From positions 28,540 to 92,539 of the forward strand of contig NZ_WKKE01000026.1 in NCBI RefSeq assembly GCF_009674775.1: a stretch of DNA of 64,000 nt. The letters run 5' to 3'. A program made the translations under genes and the position numbers. Shown piece after piece: positions 17,743 through 25,284 of the stretch. Position 1 is the stretch's first letter. The number at the start of each line of letters is the position of its first letter. Source of the DNA: Flavobacterium sp. LC2016-23 (lineage in GTDB: Bacteria > Bacteroidota > Bacteroidia > Flavobacteriales > Flavobacteriaceae). The notes below the pieces were generated by a model. That model was not told the DNA's origin. It saw nothing but the letters and a program-made list of their open reading frames with translations, and searched no databases.

Positions 17743-17768
17743 GGAGACGCACCGCTGTGCGCCTCTAC
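17743..17768. repeat. GC-rich REP-like hairpin
   Basis: GAGACGCAC pairs imperfectly with TGTGCGCCTC around a three-base loop, in a very A/T-rich gap of 200 bases. The unit (GAGACGCACNNNNGTGCGTCTC type) is one I recall as dispersed in many genomes. The rest of 17680-17879 shows tandem CTTTGAACCTTTGAACCTTT (17788-17810) and nothing coding. Confidence 0.6.
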
Positions 17769-17879
17769 GATAAACCTTTGTCGCTTTGCAACTTTGAACC
17801 TTTGAACCTTTAAAAAAAAAATCATCATCGTCCCAACCTTTTTATCTTTTTAACCCTCTTAAGTATAAAGACAACAATT

Positions 17880-18416
17880 GTGATAAACGAAACTCAGATT
17901 TCCAACTGCAAAAAAATGCAACGTGATGCGCAGCGTCAGGTGTATGAGTATATGGCTCCAAAGCTGTATCGCCTCTGCAAACGATACCTAAAAAAGGAAG
18001 AAGAAATAGAAGAAGCCCTGGCCGATGCTTTCTATACCATCTTTACCAAAATAGAACAGCTTAAGGAAGTTCAGGCTTTTGAGGCCTGGGCCAGAAAAAT
18101 AACGGTGAACCATTGTTTGGCGACTATTAAGAAAAATACAAATTTCAATATGTATCTTGATGATGTCAAATTGCTGTCACAACCTTTTACGGACGAAATT
18201 ACGCATTTAGAAGAAGAAGATTTACTCAATTTATTAAACCATATTCCGGATGGCTGCAAAACTGTTTTTAACCTTTTTGTCATAGAAGGTTACGGACATA
18301 AAGAAATAGCCGCGATGCTCAACATTTCTGAAGGCACCTCAAAATCACAATTGAATGCTTCCAAAACCAAGCTCAAGGAATTAGTAAACAAATTGTATTA
18401 TCAAAAAGCAAAATAG
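17880..18416 (+). CDS. ECF-type RNA polymerase sigma factor
   Basis: A 178-residue sigma-70 family protein of the extracytoplasmic-function group. Region 2 spans about 15-85 (MQRDAQRQVYEYMAPKLYRLCKRYLKKEEEIEEALADAFYTIF). Region 4 spans about 115-170, with the helix-turn-helix FVIEGYGHKEIAAMLNISEGTSKSQLNASKTKLKEL. The start is GTG 17880 and no earlier start fits. Two bases separate its stop from the next gene, a membrane protein that is presumably its anti-sigma factor. No TAnnTTTG box is evident upstream, so it may depend on itself or another sigma factor. Confidence 0.95.
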   Translation: MINETQISNCKKMQRDAQRQVYEYMAPKLYRLCKRYLKKEEEIEEALADAFYTIFTKIEQLKEVQAFEAWARKITVNHCLATIKKNTNFNMYLDDVKLLSQPFTDEITHLEEEDLLNLLNHIPDGCKTVFNLFVIEGYGHKEIAAMLNISEGTSKSQLNASKTKLKELVNKLYYQKAK

Positions 18417-18418
18417 TC

Positions 18419-19384
18419 ATGGACAATCACGATAAATTATTCGAAAAAATAAAAGAAGCTTCGCACAACGCCGAGAGCAAAGATTTTCCCGCAATGGATA
18501 AAGTCTGGTCCCGCGTTGAAGAAAAACTGGACAAAAAAGAAGATAAAAAAACAATAGCATTATGGAAAAAAATTGCCATTGCCGCTTCTCTGTTATTGGT
18601 TATTTCTTTAGGCTCTCAATTTATAAAAACAAACAATACCTCAACTATTCAGGAAACAAATCAGGTAGTAACGAATGAAACCCAAAAAGAACCGATTCAA
18701 ACCGGTTTAGAAAAAAATAAAATTGCAACGTCTGAAGACTCAGGAATCATATCAAAAACGGAAGCGACAGAAATCCTGAACAACCAAATTAAGCAACAGC
18801 AAAAAGTAGCGATTCAGGAAACACATAGTGCCAACAAACAGACAATTGATTACGAATCAGTTCCTTCAATTGCAGCTGATCAAGTTGCGGCACCTGCTCC
18901 GTCAATTTCTTCCGGTTTTTCAAGCGAAGAAGATTCGGTTGAAAAAGACAAAGCCTTTGCTCCCGTTGCGGCATCAAGGCCTTTAAAAGGCGAATCTTAC
19001 CGAATGGCTGCTGCCGAGAAAGAAACTCAGATGGCCAAAAAAAGTGCGCCCCTGGTGATCCTGAACGGAAAAGCAATTTCCCATACAGATGACGCCAAAA
19101 GAGACAAGATGATGCAGGGAGAGCTTTCGAACTTAAATCCGGAAAATGTAGAATCGCTGGTAGTTCTGGACGAGCCATTATACATTATTGACGGCAATTA
19201 TTATTCTGAAGATGATCTGTTCGGTAAAAATCCAAAAAGTCCGTACGCTCCATTAAACAGACAGGAGATCAAAACCATTACTATTCTGCAGGATCTTGAA
19301 GCGACCGAAAAATATGGTGAAAAAGGAAAAAAAGGCGTTGTCATAATCACCACCAAAACCGGAAAACCAGCTCCGCAGCAATAG
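18419..19384 (+). CDS. Membrane anti-sigma-like protein with C-terminal TonB-plug-like domain
   Basis: Function inferred from position and layout. In 321 residues, an N-terminal cytosolic part (1-50) with a charged helix (FPAMDKVWSRVEEKLDKKEDKK) could bind the sigma factor. One membrane helix lies at 52-69 and a low-complexity Q/S/A-rich linker at 75-208. The C-terminus has two plug-like halves: PLVILNGKAIS...LNPENVESLVVLD (211-251) and PLYIIDGNYYS...LNRQEIKTITILQDLEATEKYGEKGKKGVVIITTKTG (253-316). The latter matches the conserved end of SusC/TonB-receptor plug domains (PLYVVDG...ISVLKDASATAIYG-RGANGVI-ITTK). No FecR, RsgI or zinc anti-sigma motif is seen. It lies two bases after the sigma gene and 26 before a plug-only protein. 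Confidence 0.85.
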   Translation: MDNHDKLFEKIKEASHNAESKDFPAMDKVWSRVEEKLDKKEDKKTIALWKKIAIAASLLLVISLGSQFIKTNNTSTIQETNQVVTNETQKEPIQTGLEKNKIATSEDSGIISKTEATEILNNQIKQQQKVAIQETHSANKQTIDYESVPSIAADQVAAPAPSISSGFSSEEDSVEKDKAFAPVAASRPLKGESYRMAAAEKETQMAKKSAPLVILNGKAISHTDDAKRDKMMQGELSNLNPENVESLVVLDEPLYIIDGNYYSEDDLFGKNPKSPYAPLNRQEIKTITILQDLEATEKYGEKGKKGVVIITTKTGKPAPQQ

Positions 19385-19410
19385 CAAAAACTTCACTTAA
19401 ATCTACTATC

Positions 19411-20073
19411 ATGAAAAGTCTCAAACTTCTTTCATTAGTCCTTGCTATGCTGGTAGGTTTCGTATCCGCTGCACAGCAAAAAATAATAACAGGAACTGTT
19501 TCCGATTACAATACTGTTCTCCTGGCCGGAGCATCTGTTAAAATTCAGCAATCAGGAAAAGAAACTGCCACCAATTTCGAGGGAGAATATACAATTGCTG
19601 CCCAAAAAGGGGATTCGCTCATTTTTAGTTATGTGGGATGTCAGCTACAAACACAAGTCGTAGGAAATAAAAATGTTATGAATGTACAATTAACCACCAG
19701 TCCCCCGCTCCCTGAAAAATTTGGTTATAATCCGCAAATCACTGATAAACAGTATCTCCGGTTAACCGAATCCCAAATCAGAAATATTGATTCTGTTCCA
19801 TCCAACAAGGAACCGTTGTATATTGTTGACGGGGTTCCGGTGAAATCACAGCAAATAGCAAGAATCAATCCTTATGATATTGAGAATATCAGCGTCTTAA
19901 AAGAAAACGAAGCTACTTCACTTTATGGCATCAGAGCATATTACGGAGCCATTATTATTAGTACAAAAAACGAAGTGTACAAGAATCTTACAGCCGAAGA
20001 AACAGCTATTGAATTAATGAAGCTCCCGGTTCCTTTCTCAAAAAAACAAATTAAGAAAGATTTAAATTATTAA
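19411..20073 (+). CDS. Secreted CarboxypepD-regulatory-like plus TonB-plug protein, no barrel
   Basis: A 220-residue secreted protein that looks like the front of a SusC-type receptor without its barrel. A signal peptide covers 1-20 (LLSLVLAMLVGFVSA). A CarboxypepD_reg-like Ig fold covers about 24-95 (ITGTVSDYNTVLLAGASVKIQQSGKETATNFEGEYTI), and a plug-like domain covers 134-187 (PLYIVDGVPV...INPYDIENISVLKENEATSLYGIRAYYGAIIISTKN). It then ends with a lysine-rich tail. The frame ends at a normal stop and no barrel sequence follows, so it is probably a complete small protein rather than a broken receptor. Third gene of the sigma operon; may sense or compete for the same partner as the anti-sigma plug domain. 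Confidence 0.85.
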   Translation: MKSLKLLSLVLAMLVGFVSAAQQKIITGTVSDYNTVLLAGASVKIQQSGKETATNFEGEYTIAAQKGDSLIFSYVGCQLQTQVVGNKNVMNVQLTTSPPLPEKFGYNPQITDKQYLRLTESQIRNIDSVPSNKEPLYIVDGVPVKSQQIARINPYDIENISVLKENEATSLYGIRAYYGAIIISTKNEVYKNLTAEETAIELMKLPVPFSKKQIKKDLNY

Positions 20074-20169
20074 AAGTGTTTGAAATCGCTTTTGGCTTCA
20101 TCATAGTTATTTTACTACATTTGGTTTTTAATAAAAGCCTTTAATAAATTAACTTTAAATCAAAATTTA

Positions 20170-20757
20170 ATGAATCCTATTTTAAATCAGAATTTATTCC
20201 TTGTAAAAGAACATGTTGGTATGTTTAAAGCAGCTAACAACTACGATATTTATGATCCCGAAACCAATCAGATCATTATGAATTGCCGCGAAAATAACCT
20301 TGGCTTTTTCACCAAAGTATTTCGTTTTACTGATTATAAAAGAATGACTCCTTTTGATGTTGAAATTACAACTGCTTCCGGTGAAAAATTAATTACCGTA
20401 AGACGTGGTGTTGCCGTTTTCCGTTCGACTGTTGAAGTTCTGGATGAAAAAGATCGTTTGGTAGGCACTTTCAAACAAAAGTTCTTTTCTTTTGGCGGGA
20501 AATTTGAAATTCTGGATAAAAATGAAAGACCTTGTGCCACTCTTCAGGGAAAATGGACCGGTTGGGATTTTAAATTTTCGCATGAAAACAGGCAATTGGC
20601 TCAGGTTAGCAAAAAGTGGGCAGGAATGGGCAAAGAACTTTTTACCAGTGCAGACAATTATGTGCTTCAGATTGAAGAGCACGTAGCAGCCGACAGTCCG
20701 TTGAGGCAATTAATCCTTGGAGCTGTGATGTGTATCGATATGGTTCTGAAAGAATAA
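20170..20757 (+). CDS. LURP-one/scramblase-like (tubby fold) protein
   Basis: A 195-residue protein of the LURP-one-related/phospholipid-scramblase-like beta-barrel family. The pattern of paired strands is visible: LFLVKEHVGMFKAANNYDIYDPETNQIIM, VEITTASGEKLITVRRGVAVFRSTVEVLDEKDRLVGTFKQKF, GGKFEILDKNERPCATLQGKW, and FKFSHENRQLAQVSKKW. It has a C-terminal hydrophobic helix (LRQLILGAVMCIDMVL), as in tubby-like proteins. Bacterial members have no established role; membrane-lipid binding is plausible. It has its own gene neighbourhood, with 96 and 112 bases free on either side. Confidence 0.82.
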   Translation: MNPILNQNLFLVKEHVGMFKAANNYDIYDPETNQIIMNCRENNLGFFTKVFRFTDYKRMTPFDVEITTASGEKLITVRRGVAVFRSTVEVLDEKDRLVGTFKQKFFSFGGKFEILDKNERPCATLQGKWTGWDFKFSHENRQLAQVSKKWAGMGKELFTSADNYVLQIEEHVAADSPLRQLILGAVMCIDMVLKE

Positions 20758-20789
20758 GAAAGTTGTTAAACTTAGATTAAGAAAAAACG

Positions 20790-20848
20790 GAAAGCATCAT
20801 TTTAGAAATCAAAAGAATTATTTTTGTGTCACTAAGAATGATGCTTTC
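20790..20848. repeat. Long inverted repeat between the LURP-like and SDR genes
   Basis: GAAAGCATCATTTTAG (20790-20805) pairs with CTAAGAATGATGCTTTC (20832-20848) with one bulged base. No T-run follows, so it is a weaker terminator candidate; it ends 21 bases before the SDR start and could be a leader hairpin. Confidence 0.65.
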
Positions 20849-20869
20849 TGCATTTCAAAAAATACGACC

Positions 20870-21586
20870 ATGACAGATTTAAAAAATAAAAATGCCCTGA
20901 TTACCGGAGCCGGGAAAGGAATCGGAAAAGCAATCGCTATAGCGTTAGCCAAAGAAGGCGTCAACGTAATCCTGATTTCCAGAACCCAGGCTGATGTGGA
21001 TCAACTGAGCGCTGAAATTTCCAATTTAGGTGTAAAGGCTTTGGCTCTAAGTGCTGATGTTTCAGATATTACTTCTATCAATACAGCAGTAGAAAAAGCA
21101 TTGGCTGAGTTTACCAACATTGATATTTTAATCAACAATGCCGGTATTGCTGCTTTTGGAAAATTCCTTGAACTGGAGCCGGCTGCCTGGGAAAAAATCA
21201 TTCAGGTGAATTTAATGGGAACCTATTACACGACCCGCGCTGTTTTACCCAACATGATTGAAAGACAAACAGGCGACATCATCAACATTTCGTCTACTGC
21301 AGGTTTAAACGGAAATGCCTTAACCAGTGCGTACAGTGCTTCTAAATTTGCTGTAATGGGTTTAACCGATTCGTTAATGCAGGAAATGAGAAAACACAAT
21401 ATTCGTGTTACGGCACTAACGCCAAGTACAGTAGCTACCGATCTGGCTTTGGATTTAAACTTAACGGACGGAAATCCGGAAAAAGTAATGCAGCCGGAAG
21501 ATATTGCCGAATTAATCATTGCGCAACTGAAATTAAACCGCAGGGTTTTTATTAAAAACAGCAGTATCTGGTCGACAAATCCATAG
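20870..21586 (+). CDS. Classical short-chain dehydrogenase (3-ketoacyl-ACP reductase-like)
   Basis: A 238-residue NAD(P)-dependent oxidoreductase. The TGxxxGIG cofactor motif is TGAGKGIGKAIA (residues 13-24), the structural NNAG is at INNAGIA, and the catalytic Ser-Tyr-Lys is in INISSTAGLNGNALTSAYSASKFAV. Sequence resembles FabG and sepiapterin-reductase-like YueD/FabG-like proteins; it is too generic to assign a substrate. It starts at ATG 20870 after a hairpin and is followed by a TTGGAATT word repeat. Confidence 0.9.
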   Translation: MTDLKNKNALITGAGKGIGKAIAIALAKEGVNVILISRTQADVDQLSAEISNLGVKALALSADVSDITSINTAVEKALAEFTNIDILINNAGIAAFGKFLELEPAAWEKIIQVNLMGTYYTTRAVLPNMIERQTGDIINISSTAGLNGNALTSAYSASKFAVMGLTDSLMQEMRKHNIRVTALTPSTVATDLALDLNLTDGNPEKVMQPEDIAELIIAQLKLNRRVFIKNSSIWSTNP

Positions 21587-21594
21587 ATTAAAAA

Positions 21595-21695
21595 TAAATT
21601 CCAAAAAAATTTAAATTCCAAATTCCATGCGCTAATTGGAATTTGGCGTTTGGAATTTGGAATTTGGAATTTTAAAAAGATTGGAATTTTAAAAA
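21595..21695. repeat. Word-type repeat, TTGGAATT family
   Basis: TTAAATTCCAAATTCCA (21611-21627) faces several tandem TTGGAATT units (21636-21690), forming a hairpin after the SDR gene. The same word recurs at 33093-33120 and 55616-55650. Confidence 0.85.
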
Positions 21696-21701
21696 AACAA
21701 G

Positions 21702-22214
21702 ATGGAACAATATTTAAGACAATTAATTGCGATAGAATTCACAGACAAAAAAGAAATTTTTACCGGCTTTCTTATTGATTATTCCGATGACTGGATTTTA
21801 CTAAGAAATAATCCTGTTGATTATATTCTTGACGGGTTTGTGATTCTAAAAAACAAAAATATCGAAGCTGTTCACAGAGATCAGGACCTTGCTTTTACTG
21901 AAAAAGTAATCCGTATGAAAGGTTTGAAAACAAATGCCGAAGATATTATTCCGATAAGAGATCTGGCTTCTATTGTGAATTTCATTACTGATAAATATGG
22001 GATTTTCCAGATTTCAAAAAAATCGGCCAAATCTGCTTATTTAGGCAAATTAATCGAATTAACCGACGAAGAACTGACAATTGACTTCGTGGACATAAAA
22101 GGAAAGTTTGGAGGCGAATTAAGCTTTAATCCGCAAAAAATAAGAGTAATTGAATTTGATACGGATTATATCAATTCCCTGAAATTGGTAATTCAGGAAG
22201 ATGCGAAACAGTAG
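21702..22214 (+). CDS. Conserved hypothetical protein
   Basis: Not assigned. The 170-residue cytosolic protein begins MEQYLRQLIAIEFTDKKEIFTGFLIDYSDDWILLRNNPVDYILDGFVILKNKNI. This reads like a small SH3/Sm-like barrel: a strand, a GFLIDYSDDWILL strand pair and a conserved VILKNKNI. A second similar unit follows at LGKLIELTDEELTIDFVDIKGKFGGELSFNPQKIRVIEFD. So it may hold two Sm-like or PRC-like folds. It is followed by a clear terminator. I think it is conserved among Flavobacteria, but no function can be named. Confidence 0.75.
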   Translation: MEQYLRQLIAIEFTDKKEIFTGFLIDYSDDWILLRNNPVDYILDGFVILKNKNIEAVHRDQDLAFTEKVIRMKGLKTNAEDIIPIRDLASIVNFITDKYGIFQISKKSAKSAYLGKLIELTDEELTIDFVDIKGKFGGELSFNPQKIRVIEFDTDYINSLKLVIQEDAKQ

Positions 22215-22244
22215 TTAAACAGTTAGTTCATTCTATAAAAACAG

Positions 22245-22268
22245 AAAAGCCCTTTAAAGGGCTTTTTG
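22245..22268. terminator. Bidirectional terminator
   Basis: AAAAGCCCTT / AAGGGCTTTTT stem with almost no loop, between two convergent genes. Confidence 0.85.
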
Positions 22269-22289
22269 TTTATTTTTTCATTTCGATTT

Positions 22290-23624
22290 TTATGCTTCCG
22301 TCAGTTTATGTGAAAACTCCAGGCGAACACTTCCGTCTTCGTCTATTTTTGTTAGGTTAATTTCCTGCAAAGTATTGACTAATTCAGGATTCCACGGCGT
22401 TTTTACTTTTACGTAATTTTCGGTAAAACCGTGAATATAGCCTTCCTTATTTTCGCTTTCAAATAAAACCGTTCTGTTGGTTCCTATCTGGCTTTCGTAA
22501 AAAGCACGACGCTTTTTAACCGATAAACCACGTAACATTTTACTGCGCTTTGCTCTTACGTTTGCAGGAACAATTCCGGGCATATTTGCGGCTTCGGTAT
22601 TGTCTCTTTCCGAATACGTAAATACGTGTAAATAGGAAATATCCATTTCATTTAGAAAATGGTACGTTTCTAAAAAGTGTTCATCTGTTTCTCCGGGAAA
22701 ACCGACAATAACATCGACACCGATACAGGCATGCGGCATTACTTCACGGATTTTATTCACACGTTCTGTATACACTTCACGCAAGTAACGTCGTTTCATT
22801 AATTTTAAAATATCGTTACTTCCGGATTGTAACGGGATATGAAAATGCGGTACAAAAGTTCTGCTTTTCGAAACAAAATCGATTGTTTCATTTTTCAACA
22901 GATTAGGTTCAATAGATGAAATTCGCAAACGTTCAATTCCTTCTACTTTGTCCAATGCCTGGACTAAATCCAGAAACGTATGTTCGTGTTTTTTATTTCC
23001 GAATTCCCCTTTCCCATAATCACCGATATTGACTCCGGTCAAAACAATTTCTTTAATGTTTTGAGTCGATATTTCTTTGGCATTTTGCAAAACGTTTTCA
23101 AGGGCATCACTTCGCGAAATTCCCCTTGCCAGTGGAATTGTACAATAGGTACATTTATAATCGCAGCCGTCCTGTACTTTCAAAAAAGCACGGGTACGGT
23201 CACCAATAGAATAACTTCCTACGTAAAAGTCGGCATCAGCAATTTCGCAGGAGTGTACTTCACCCATATCGTTTTTGCTTAAGTCATGAATATAATCGGT
23301 AATTTTAAATTTTTCGGTAGCCCCCAAAACCAAATCAACGCCATCAACAGCTGCTAATTCTTCAGGTTTTAGTTGTGCATAACACCCAACTGCGGCTACA
23401 AAAGCTTTTTCGTTAAGTTTCATTGCTTTTTTTACCACCTGCTTAAATTGCTTATCGGCGTTCTCTGTAACCGAACAGGTATTGATCACATAAATGTCTG
23501 CTATTTCTTCAAAATCGACACGATCAAAACCTTCGTCAGTAAAATTTCGGGCGATTGTGGAAGTTTCTGAAAAATTCAGTTTGCAACCAAGCGTATAAAA
23601 GGCAACTTTTTTTCTATTTTCCAT
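22290..23624 (-). CDS. mtaB: tRNA t6A37 methylthiotransferase MtaB
   Basis: MtaB adds a methylthio group to N6-threonylcarbamoyladenosine 37 of tRNAs, giving ms2t6A. In 444 residues the N-terminal UPF0004 domain supplies three cluster cysteines (Cys14 in TLGCKLNFSE, Cys50 in NTCSVT, Cys81 in VGCYAQL). The radical-SAM CxxxCxxC motif is CDYKCTYC near residue 153. RRYLREVY and GVDVIVGFPGETDEHF follow, and the C-terminal TRAM-like domain ends the protein. NTCSVTENAD and KLNFSET favour MtaB over MiaB and RimO. A -7 box at 23686-23693 and a 507-base intergenic region lie upstream. Confidence 0.96.
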   Translation of the reverse strand: MENRKKVAFYTLGCKLNFSETSTIARNFTDEGFDRVDFEEIADIYVINTCSVTENADKQFKQVVKKAMKLNEKAFVAAVGCYAQLKPEELAAVDGVDLVLGATEKFKITDYIHDLSKNDMGEVHSCEIADADFYVGSYSIGDRTRAFLKVQDGCDYKCTYCTIPLARGISRSDALENVLQNAKEISTQNIKEIVLTGVNIGDYGKGEFGNKKHEHTFLDLVQALDKVEGIERLRISSIEPNLLKNETIDFVSKSRTFVPHFHIPLQSGSNDILKLMKRRYLREVYTERVNKIREVMPHACIGVDVIVGFPGETDEHFLETYHFLNEMDISYLHVFTYSERDNTEAANMPGIVPANVRAKRSKMLRGLSVKKRRAFYESQIGTNRTVLFESENKEGYIHGFTENYVKVKTPWNPELVNTLQEINLTKIDEDGSVRLEFSHKLTEA

Positions 23625-23685
23625 AGGAATACACTACATTTTAAGTAGTAAGATATTATATTTACATCTTCAATTGAAGAGTTTG

Positions 23686-23693
23686 CAAATTTA
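23686..23693 (-). promoter_or_regulatory. Candidate -7 element of mtaB
   Basis: CAAATTTA on the plus strand reads TAAATTTG (TAnnTTTG) on the minus strand, 62 bases before the mtaB ATG. Confidence 0.35.
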
Positions 23694-23761
23694 CATACAA
23701 TATTCTTTAAAATAAAATCAACAATACACTATATATCAACATTTTGTATTAATCGAATATT

Positions 23762-23900
23762 TAAATTTGACGTAAAAACCATAAATTGAACCCGGTAATA
23801 TCTAAAATAAGTTTTTACCTTAAAAGATTGCAAATCTTATTTCAATAAGAATTAAATGACAAAAACATCGATTAAATGCAAATAATATCGATTAAATACA
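23762..23900. promoter_or_regulatory. Regulatory-looking intergenic region with paired direct repeats
   Basis: The 507-base gap 23625-24131 is A/T rich and has no ORF of note. It holds a plus-strand TAAATTTG (23762-23769). It also has a 6+3+6 palindrome AAGATT-GCA-AATCTT (23824-23838). Two copies of ATCGATTAAATRCA lie exactly 20 bases apart (23867-23880 and 23887-23900), i.e. about two helical turns, as in operator tandem sites. These could control the divergent secreted-protein gene at 24132. Confidence 0.4.
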
Positions 23901-24131
23901 TTTTTTTGAAAATTAAATTAAAATTTTCTTACATTTAACTTTCAAAAAACTGCTTTTACCCGAATAAGGTTAAGCAATTAAAAATTTAACATAAATAAAT
24001 TAATTTAACAACAGATTTTTCCATAACAATTTTGATATTTTGTCGTTATGTTGTTGTTTTGTTTAATAAAGTAAAATGGGAAAGCCGAAAACCATAAAGA
24101 GTAGGCAAAAATTAAAAACTCCAAACTTATT

Positions 24132-24653
24132 ATGAAAGCATTTTTACCCACAATCTGCTTGATGTTCTTAACCATTTTCAGTTCGCAAGCGCAAACTGCT
24201 GCTGCTCCGGCTACTAATCCGTTCCCATCCATTAGTACATTAACAAGCTGGGCCAGTTTAAACTCTCAATCACAATTTGATATTGCAATTCGTGCTGTGG
24301 GGTTTAAATTTGAAGTAAAAGAACCAGGAGAAGGATCTACTGCATATACTTACATCCGCAAAGTAATGGTTAATGAAGTGAACTATACAGATAGAATTGT
24401 CTACAGAATTACCAATAATAATTCTGCAAGTATAATCTCATTAGTAACTGCTTCTACTGATTTAGTTAGTTTGTACACCCCGCAATTGGCGACTTTTAAA
24501 AACAACAATTGCAAAACAGAGATGTCTAAAGACAAAAACACCACCTGTACTTGTTACGAAAGTGTAAATTTTGCTATCGATCTTTGCGACGAACGCGTAA
24601 AATTAACAATGGGTGACGGAAATAAATATTTTGTTTCTGTAGCTAAAAAATAA
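24132..24653 (+). CDS. Secreted hypothetical protein
   Basis: No family recognised. The 173-residue protein has a signal peptide (MKAFLPTICLMFLTIFSSQAQ, cut before TAAAP). The mature part includes FDIAIRAVGFKFEVKEPGEGSTAYTYIRKVMVN and a cysteine-rich end, NNCKTEMSKDKNTTCTCYESVNFAIDLCDERVKLTMGD. The four mature cysteines are likely disulfide-bonded in the periplasm or outside the cell. The gene has an unusually long upstream region (507 bases) with candidate operators. A perfect 16-base palindrome (TTCTGAATATTCAGAA, 24654-24669) directly follows the stop. Confidence 0.7.
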   Translation: MKAFLPTICLMFLTIFSSQAQTAAAPATNPFPSISTLTSWASLNSQSQFDIAIRAVGFKFEVKEPGEGSTAYTYIRKVMVNEVNYTDRIVYRITNNNSASIISLVTASTDLVSLYTPQLATFKNNNCKTEMSKDKNTTCTCYESVNFAIDLCDERVKLTMGDGNKYFVSVAKK

Positions 24654-24754
24654 TTCTGAATATTCAGAAACATAAACTTCGAGCTGTTTTCCAAATCTTT
24701 TTAAATCTTCAGGAGTAAGTTTAAAAAGGTTTGGGATGCATTTCTTAGAAAAAA

Positions 24755-25282
24755 TTATAAGTTTGGATTCTTTGCCTCGTACCAGACAGCCAGTTCTTCT
24801 TCATACTCAAAAGAATTTACGTACTGCAAACCCAGCTTTTCTAAAATTCTTCGGGAGTTCTCATTCCCAGCGTCTGCATAAGCATAAAGAGCCTTTACTT
24901 TCATTACATTAAAAGCATAAGCTGTAAAAGCTTTTCCGGCTTCGGTTGCATAACCTTTTCCCCAGTGTCTTTCGATGAAACGATATCCAATTTCATAAAA
25001 ATCTTTATGATTATTGATTTCATCCGTTATAAATTTGATTCCGGACCACCCCAAAAATTCGTTGGTTTCTTTTAGAATAACCGCCCAACGGCCTGTGCCA
25101 AAATCTTTATACTGCTGCTGAACAAAATTAATATAAGCGCGACTTTCATCAATATGAGTAACAGGTTTATTCCCTAAATACGTATGCACATTTGGATTCG
25201 AATCCAATTCAAACATGCCCGCATCGTCTGAAGAAAGAAATTCCCTTAAGATCAGACGTTCTGTTTCAATTGGTGTTTTCAT
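24755..25282 (-). CDS. GNAT N-acetyltransferase, RimJ/RimL-like
   Basis: A 175-residue acetyltransferase. TERLILREFLSSDDAGMFEL is the typical RimJ/RimL start, and the acetyl-CoA motif is IGYRFIERHWGKGYATEAGKAFTAYAF (residues about 95-121), with the later NENSRRILEKLGLQYV. It would acetylate N-terminal amino groups or small molecules; substrate unknown. It lies two bases downstream of the Cof-type HAD gene on the same strand, so both are one unit. Confidence 0.9.
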   Translation of the reverse strand: MKTPIETERLILREFLSSDDAGMFELDSNPNVHTYLGNKPVTHIDESRAYINFVQQQYKDFGTGRWAVILKETNEFLGWSGIKFITDEINNHKDFYEIGYRFIERHWGKGYATEAGKAFTAYAFNVMKVKALYAYADAGNENSRRILEKLGLQYVNSFEYEEELAVWYEAKNPNL

Positions 25283-25284
25283 TT

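Noticed and set aside
18789..19178. A 129-codon frame antisense to the anti-sigma-like gene
   Set aside because: Overlaps the plug-domain gene completely; no motif and no promoter.
19411..20073. Broken SusC receptor (pseudogene)
   Set aside because: The frame has a signal peptide, two intact domains and a normal stop, and no barrel remnants follow, so a complete small protein is more likely.
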